Positions 60,905 through 64,000 of a stretch of DNA of 64,000 nt are shown piece after piece (position 1 is the stretch's first letter; each line of letters opens with the position of its first letter). The notes under the pieces are model-generated. The model had not been told where the DNA came from. It worked only from the letters and a program-made list of their open reading frames with translations, and did no database searches. The position numbers and the translations under genes are program-made. The DNA lies in NCBI GenBank assembly GCA_051530055.1, contig CM121342.1, forward strand, positions 1,240,001 through 1,304,000, in the 5' to 3' direction. The stretch comes from Neoechinorhynchus agilis (Eukaryota; Acanthocephala).

Positions 60905-61130
60905 TATTCGTAGTGTGGTGAGGTGGTCAAGTGGACTAATGCTCCAGATTCTAGTTAAGAATCAACGGGTTGGAAACCCTTATTGCCAATGACGCATAAC
61001 AAAAGGGGACGAAACACTGCTGAAGGGGGGAAACTCACTGATGAGTCCCGCCCCTTTAGGTATCTGAGAATCCGGACGGGGATGCACAAACTTATAACCG
61101 TACGGTCTTGGGGCATTGTGCGGAGAGCAG
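60905..61130 (+). mobile_element. tRNA-headed SINE-like element (dispersed repeat, copy 4 of 4)
   Basis: At 60,916-60,988 a degenerate tRNA shape is visible: acceptor-stem halves TGGTGA and TTGCCA, an A-box-like TGGTCAAGTGG, a perfect five-pair stem GATTC/GAATC around a seven-base loop, and a B-box-like GGGTTGGAAACCC. The body that follows (61,030-61,130) shares GGAAACTCACTGATGAGTCC and GCACAAACTTATAACCGTAC with the other dispersed copies. Tail and target-site duplications were not found. It is not a functional tRNA: position 33 is not T and both boxes are imperfect. Confidence 0.55.
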
Positions 61131-61927
61131 CGCTTCCCAGACCGAAATCGGTGGACTGTGTGTCCGTTCGGCCGTGTGGGCCAATTTGTCTTTGGGTCCT
61201 CATGAACACCGGAATTTGCAGGAAATTGATTTCGGTACTTCCTTAAGGTTCGTGCAGAGATTTGAAGAATTTTTGTTCTTAGGTACGTTAGTTGGTTTTA
61301 GTTTATTTTGACTTTGGTTGGTTAATTGGTAGTTATCGTTTTCCGTTCTCTCCTTCGAATCGATTAGTAATTGGGGAAAAAAGAGCGGAGATAGAGCGCT
61401 GTGTGAGGAACTGATGGATTTTGAAAATGTTGAGGCGACTCGAGTATAGAAAGTGTAGGTAAAAAGAGAAATGTATTTTAGAAATTGAGGCGGATCACAC
61501 TACAGCCACAATAACGGATACTCGTCGCGTTTCCTCTTCTGCCCCGTGAGACTTATGCTTAAACATTGATGTGAGCTTGGATACGATTCGAATTTTCTAA
61601 AGTATTCTAAATTGAAACACTTTGCGTTGAGTTGTTTAATCCTCGTTAATCACCCCCCAAAAACCCGACTAATTTCGTGGTCATGAACCATTGCAAAATC
61701 CTGCTTATGATTTGAAAGAGTTGATTTATTAATGCCTGCAATAGGCTTTCAATTCACTTCGCCTTAGTGAGAGCATAAATCAATTCTAAAATAAGCCTTA
61801 TAGACCACTAAAATCCTACGGTAAGCTACTTACTCATGAGCGACTGTGTATGATCATGATCGTTTTCTGGCTTCATTAATCGAATGGTCTTTGATTTTAG
61901 CTTCGTTGGTTCAACTATAAAAGCACT
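61131..61927. other. Spacer with a short Penelope-like tail fragment
   Basis: Near 61,370-61,450 sequence such as AAGAGCGGAGAT and flanks matches the end of the Penelope relic near 34,970-35,010. Otherwise no gene is supported. Confidence 0.4.
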
Positions 61928-63010
61928 TTACTCAGAATGAAAAACGAGGAAATGCTTACTTGATTCTGTTGCACTTCGGCAATTATTACGGTTTTTGTTA
62001 ATCGATGAACTCGCTTTAGGTCCTTCGCACAAGGAAACGAGATTAATTGATTCTTTGGACCCAAGTGAAATTGGAACAACAGTTAACGAAGGTGGTTCAT
62101 TGAAATTGGATTGTGATCTCGTCGTTACTTGGTTAAACTCCTGACTTATCGGTATGTTCGGTGCCCCTAATGAACGCGATTGGTATCCGCGTTTGATTCC
62201 ATGATAACCTCTTCCGAATCTCATATTGTTTCCACCAAATGGGTGCAAATCTTCCTGGTTGCGATGTGGCATATAATTCGCACGCATATCTTCATTTGTA
62301 GGATTTGCTGCTCTCTTCATCCCCTGATTCATCCCTTGACCCATCCCACCACTCATTTGTTGACCCATTCCCTGCCCCATTCCATATCCCATTCCGTGCC
62401 CCATACCATATCCCATACCCTGACCCATTCCCTGTCCCATTCCATACCCCATACCTTGACCCATTCCCTGCCCCATTCCATACCCCATACCTTGACCCAT
62501 TCCCTGTCCTATTCCACCACCCATTCCTTGACCCATTCCACCACCCATTCCTTGGCCCATTCCCTGCCCCATTCCACCACCAATTTGTTGGCCCATTCCA
62601 TATCCCATTCCACCACCCATTTGTTGGCCCATTCCATATCCCATTCCACCACCCATTTGTTGGTCCATTCCCTGCCCCAAGCCACCACCCATTCCTTGGC
62701 CCATACCTTGATCCGTACCATATTGCATTCCACCGCTTCCATATCCTCCATTCCAGCTTTGCCCCGCCGTTCCCATTGCCACATTCGCTTGGCCGCCGAT
62801 CCTATTTATCGCACTTGCCGCACCAGCATTCACGGCCGACATTTCCGTTGTAGTGCTGACTGATTCCTGCTGAAGACTCGTTAAAATATTTGAGAGTTTT
62901 TCTAAGCAACATTTTTTGATTGTGCCAGTATTTTCTCCACCTTTAACCATGCCGATGAGTTTAGTCGTTATTGTCTCTCCGGTGTCTAACAGAGGCGATT
63001 GTATTTTCCT
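61928..63010 (-). CDS. Gly/Met/Gln-rich low-complexity repeat protein
   Basis: An open minus frame of 340 codons from an ATG at 62,950 to 61,928, with in-frame coding possible upstream (SPLLDTGETITTKLIG). Residues 1-80 are mixed, about 80-210 are tandem variants of GMGQGMGYGMGQQMGGG, and the remainder is polar and includes a basic RG-containing stretch (RFGRGYHGIKRGYQSRS). A GTAAGC donor-like site lies just before the stop (CAA/GTAAGC near 61,960), so the true C-terminus may come from a downstream exon. Repeat composition suggests a prion-like or structural, possibly RNA-binding, protein. No folded domain is visible. The Pro/His-rich plus-strand ORFs over this region are shadows. Confidence 0.6.
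   Translation of the reverse strand, partial: RKIQSPLLDTGETITTKLIGMVKGGENTGTIKKCCLEKLSNILTSLQQESVSTTTEMSAVNAGAASAINRIGGQANVAMGTAGQSWNGGYGSGGMQYGTDQGMGQGMGGGLGQGMDQQMGGGMGYGMGQQMGGGMGYGMGQQIGGGMGQGMGQGMGGGMGQGMGGGIGQGMGQGMGYGMGQGMGQGMGYGMGQGMGQGMGYGMGHGMGYGMGQGMGQQMSGGMGQGMNQGMKRAANPTNEDMRANYMPHRNQEDLHPFGGNNMRFGRGYHGIKRGYQSRSLGAPNIPISQEFNQVTTRSQSNFNEPPSLTVVPISLGSKESINLVSLCEGPKASSSINKNRNNCRSATESSKHFLVFHSE
62330..62700 (-). repeat. Coding minisatellite (GMGQ/GMGY/GMGGG units)
   Basis: Imperfect 12-24-bp units of the type CCCATTCC and CCATACCCCAT on the plus strand, encoding Gly-Met-Gly-(Gln/Tyr) repeats on the minus strand. Length is likely variable between individuals. Confidence 0.9.
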
Positions 63011-64000
63011 TAAATTTCTATATGAATAGAGCTCTCACCTGAATTTACTAATGTCCCCCAGCTTTGACTTGGATATTTTATAAAATAAATATCACGAGCT
63101 GCTTATGGAATTATTATTCATATTGAGAAGTAGGACAAATCTTACTTGTTCGTTCATGTCGTGCATCCGATCTGATAGTCAAGAGTATGGTGTAAAAAGC
63201 AAGAATGATCATTTTGTAATAGAGTTTCTTATCTCAAACTTTCTTGCGAGATGTGTACAAAGACGTCGAATGGTTGATTGAGCGTTGCCAAACAAGATCG
63301 TTTCAAAAACAATGATGCGTCACGGAACTTATTATGAACGCATTTAGTAGAATTTTTTCGATATCGAAAAAGGTTGCTGGTGAAAATCTTTTGCGTTTCA
63401 AAAGTACAAAAAAAGTTTTATCAAATGCCTGGTAAACATTTTGGTGTAATAGGAGTTCTGGCGATCATAATCCGCCGAATATTTCAATATGTTTTATCCA
63501 AAAGAATATGATTGCCAGTGTATCAACCCGAAGGATTTTCTCTCGATGATTTTCATATTTATTTTACACTAACCAAAAAATTATTATGTGATACTCCAGC
63601 GGTCGTCGATTGATCAATTTCTTAGAATTATTCGTAACTATTCATTTTGTTTTTCCAGTCATCTTTATAACTGATTTGTTATCACTTTAAGTTATAATTC
63701 TTCGCATATAGAGTTCGAAAAACAAACGTCAAACAATTTCAGTTCGAATTCGAAAACGAATCGATCCTCCGAATTCGTCCGTCAACATCGTAAAATTGTA
63801 ATGCTTTAGAAAATTATGGAAAGCCTCTTTTCCCAACACCCTCATGTTTTATTCCAGATTTATTATCGAACGAATAAGAGGGATGAGCTGACGGACAGCG
63901 TTGCCCTCCTCTGATTCCTTTTCAGATAACCGAAGAAAAGTTTCCTGACGAAGACGCAAGGCGTCGAAAATTTGAAGCAATAAATAAAACACCCATTTTC
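63011..64000. other. No supported gene
   Basis: No coding frame with recognisable content. It may contain the promoter and 5' exons of the repeat-protein gene. Confidence 0.4.

Noticed and set aside
60916-60988. Functional tRNA gene
   Set aside because: The cloverleaf is degenerate, both internal promoter boxes deviate, and position 33 is not T; it is better read as a SINE head.
61030-61100. Hammerhead ribozyme suggested by ACTGATGAGTCC (also ACTGGTGAGTCC at 45,115)
   Set aside because: The CTGATGA core and a possible GTCC/GGAC stem are there, but the required GAAA after the stem is absent in both copies and the 45-kb copy alters the core itself.
62180-62863. Long His/Pro/Ser-rich plus-strand ORFs
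   Set aside because: They are the antisense of the Gly-Met-Gln minisatellite; low-complexity repeats leave several frames open.

Overview
This window reads as nuclear DNA of an AT-rich invertebrate animal. Genes have GT-AG introns that are mostly about 45-150 bp. Products recognised include an intraflagellar (class 2) dynein heavy chain, a cyclic-nucleotide-gated channel and a Zucchini/PLD6-type phospholipase D. Non-coding sequence is crowded with Penelope-like elements, LINE fragments, one Ty3/gypsy fossil, a tRNA-headed SINE-like repeat and three kinds of tandem array. The species cannot be fixed from sequence alone; small introns and piRNA- and cilium-type genes would fit an ecdysozoan or another small-genome invertebrate.

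Layout. 1-3.6 kb: short unassigned coding-like segments and one dispersed repeat. 3.8-5.6 kb: CNG channel subunit (minus). 6.06-6.65 kb: PLD6/Zucchini-like gene (plus, two exons). 8.4-8.8 kb: Penelope endonuclease relic. 9.4-9.98 kb: small hypothetical gene whose 3' end founds a 487-bp satellite running to 16.3 kb. 16.6-24.3 kb and 26.7-35 kb: a large near-identical segmental duplication, each copy carrying a 667-bp satellite array, with LINE relics. Between the copies sits an intact single-exon thioredoxin-fold gene (24.49-25.33 kb). 35-38.8 kb: Penelope relics, a Ty3/gypsy fossil, and a tandem array built from a piece of a Penelope GIY-YIG endonuclease. 39.5-56.7 kb: one very large minus-strand gene for a strongly divergent dynein heavy chain, with a retroelement insertion in its stalk-region intron. 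57.3-59.5 kb: Penelope N-terminal relic and an inverted copy of the 487-bp satellite. 59.5-61.5 kb: small unassigned ORFs and the SINE-like element. 61.9-63.0 kb: a Gly/Met/Gln repeat protein.

How it fits together. The CNG channel and dynein-2 genes are both typical of ciliated sensory neurons, but they lie 34 kb apart and no shared regulation is visible. The most unusual host gene is the dynein: AAA1 keeps its P-loop while its Walker B acidic residues and the P-loops of AAA3 and AAA4 are gone. The most unusual DNA is the family of satellites that carry coding-derived sequence: one from a neighbouring gene's 3' exon, one with an internal coding-like repeat of about 42 codons on the minus strand, and one from a mobile-element endonuclease.
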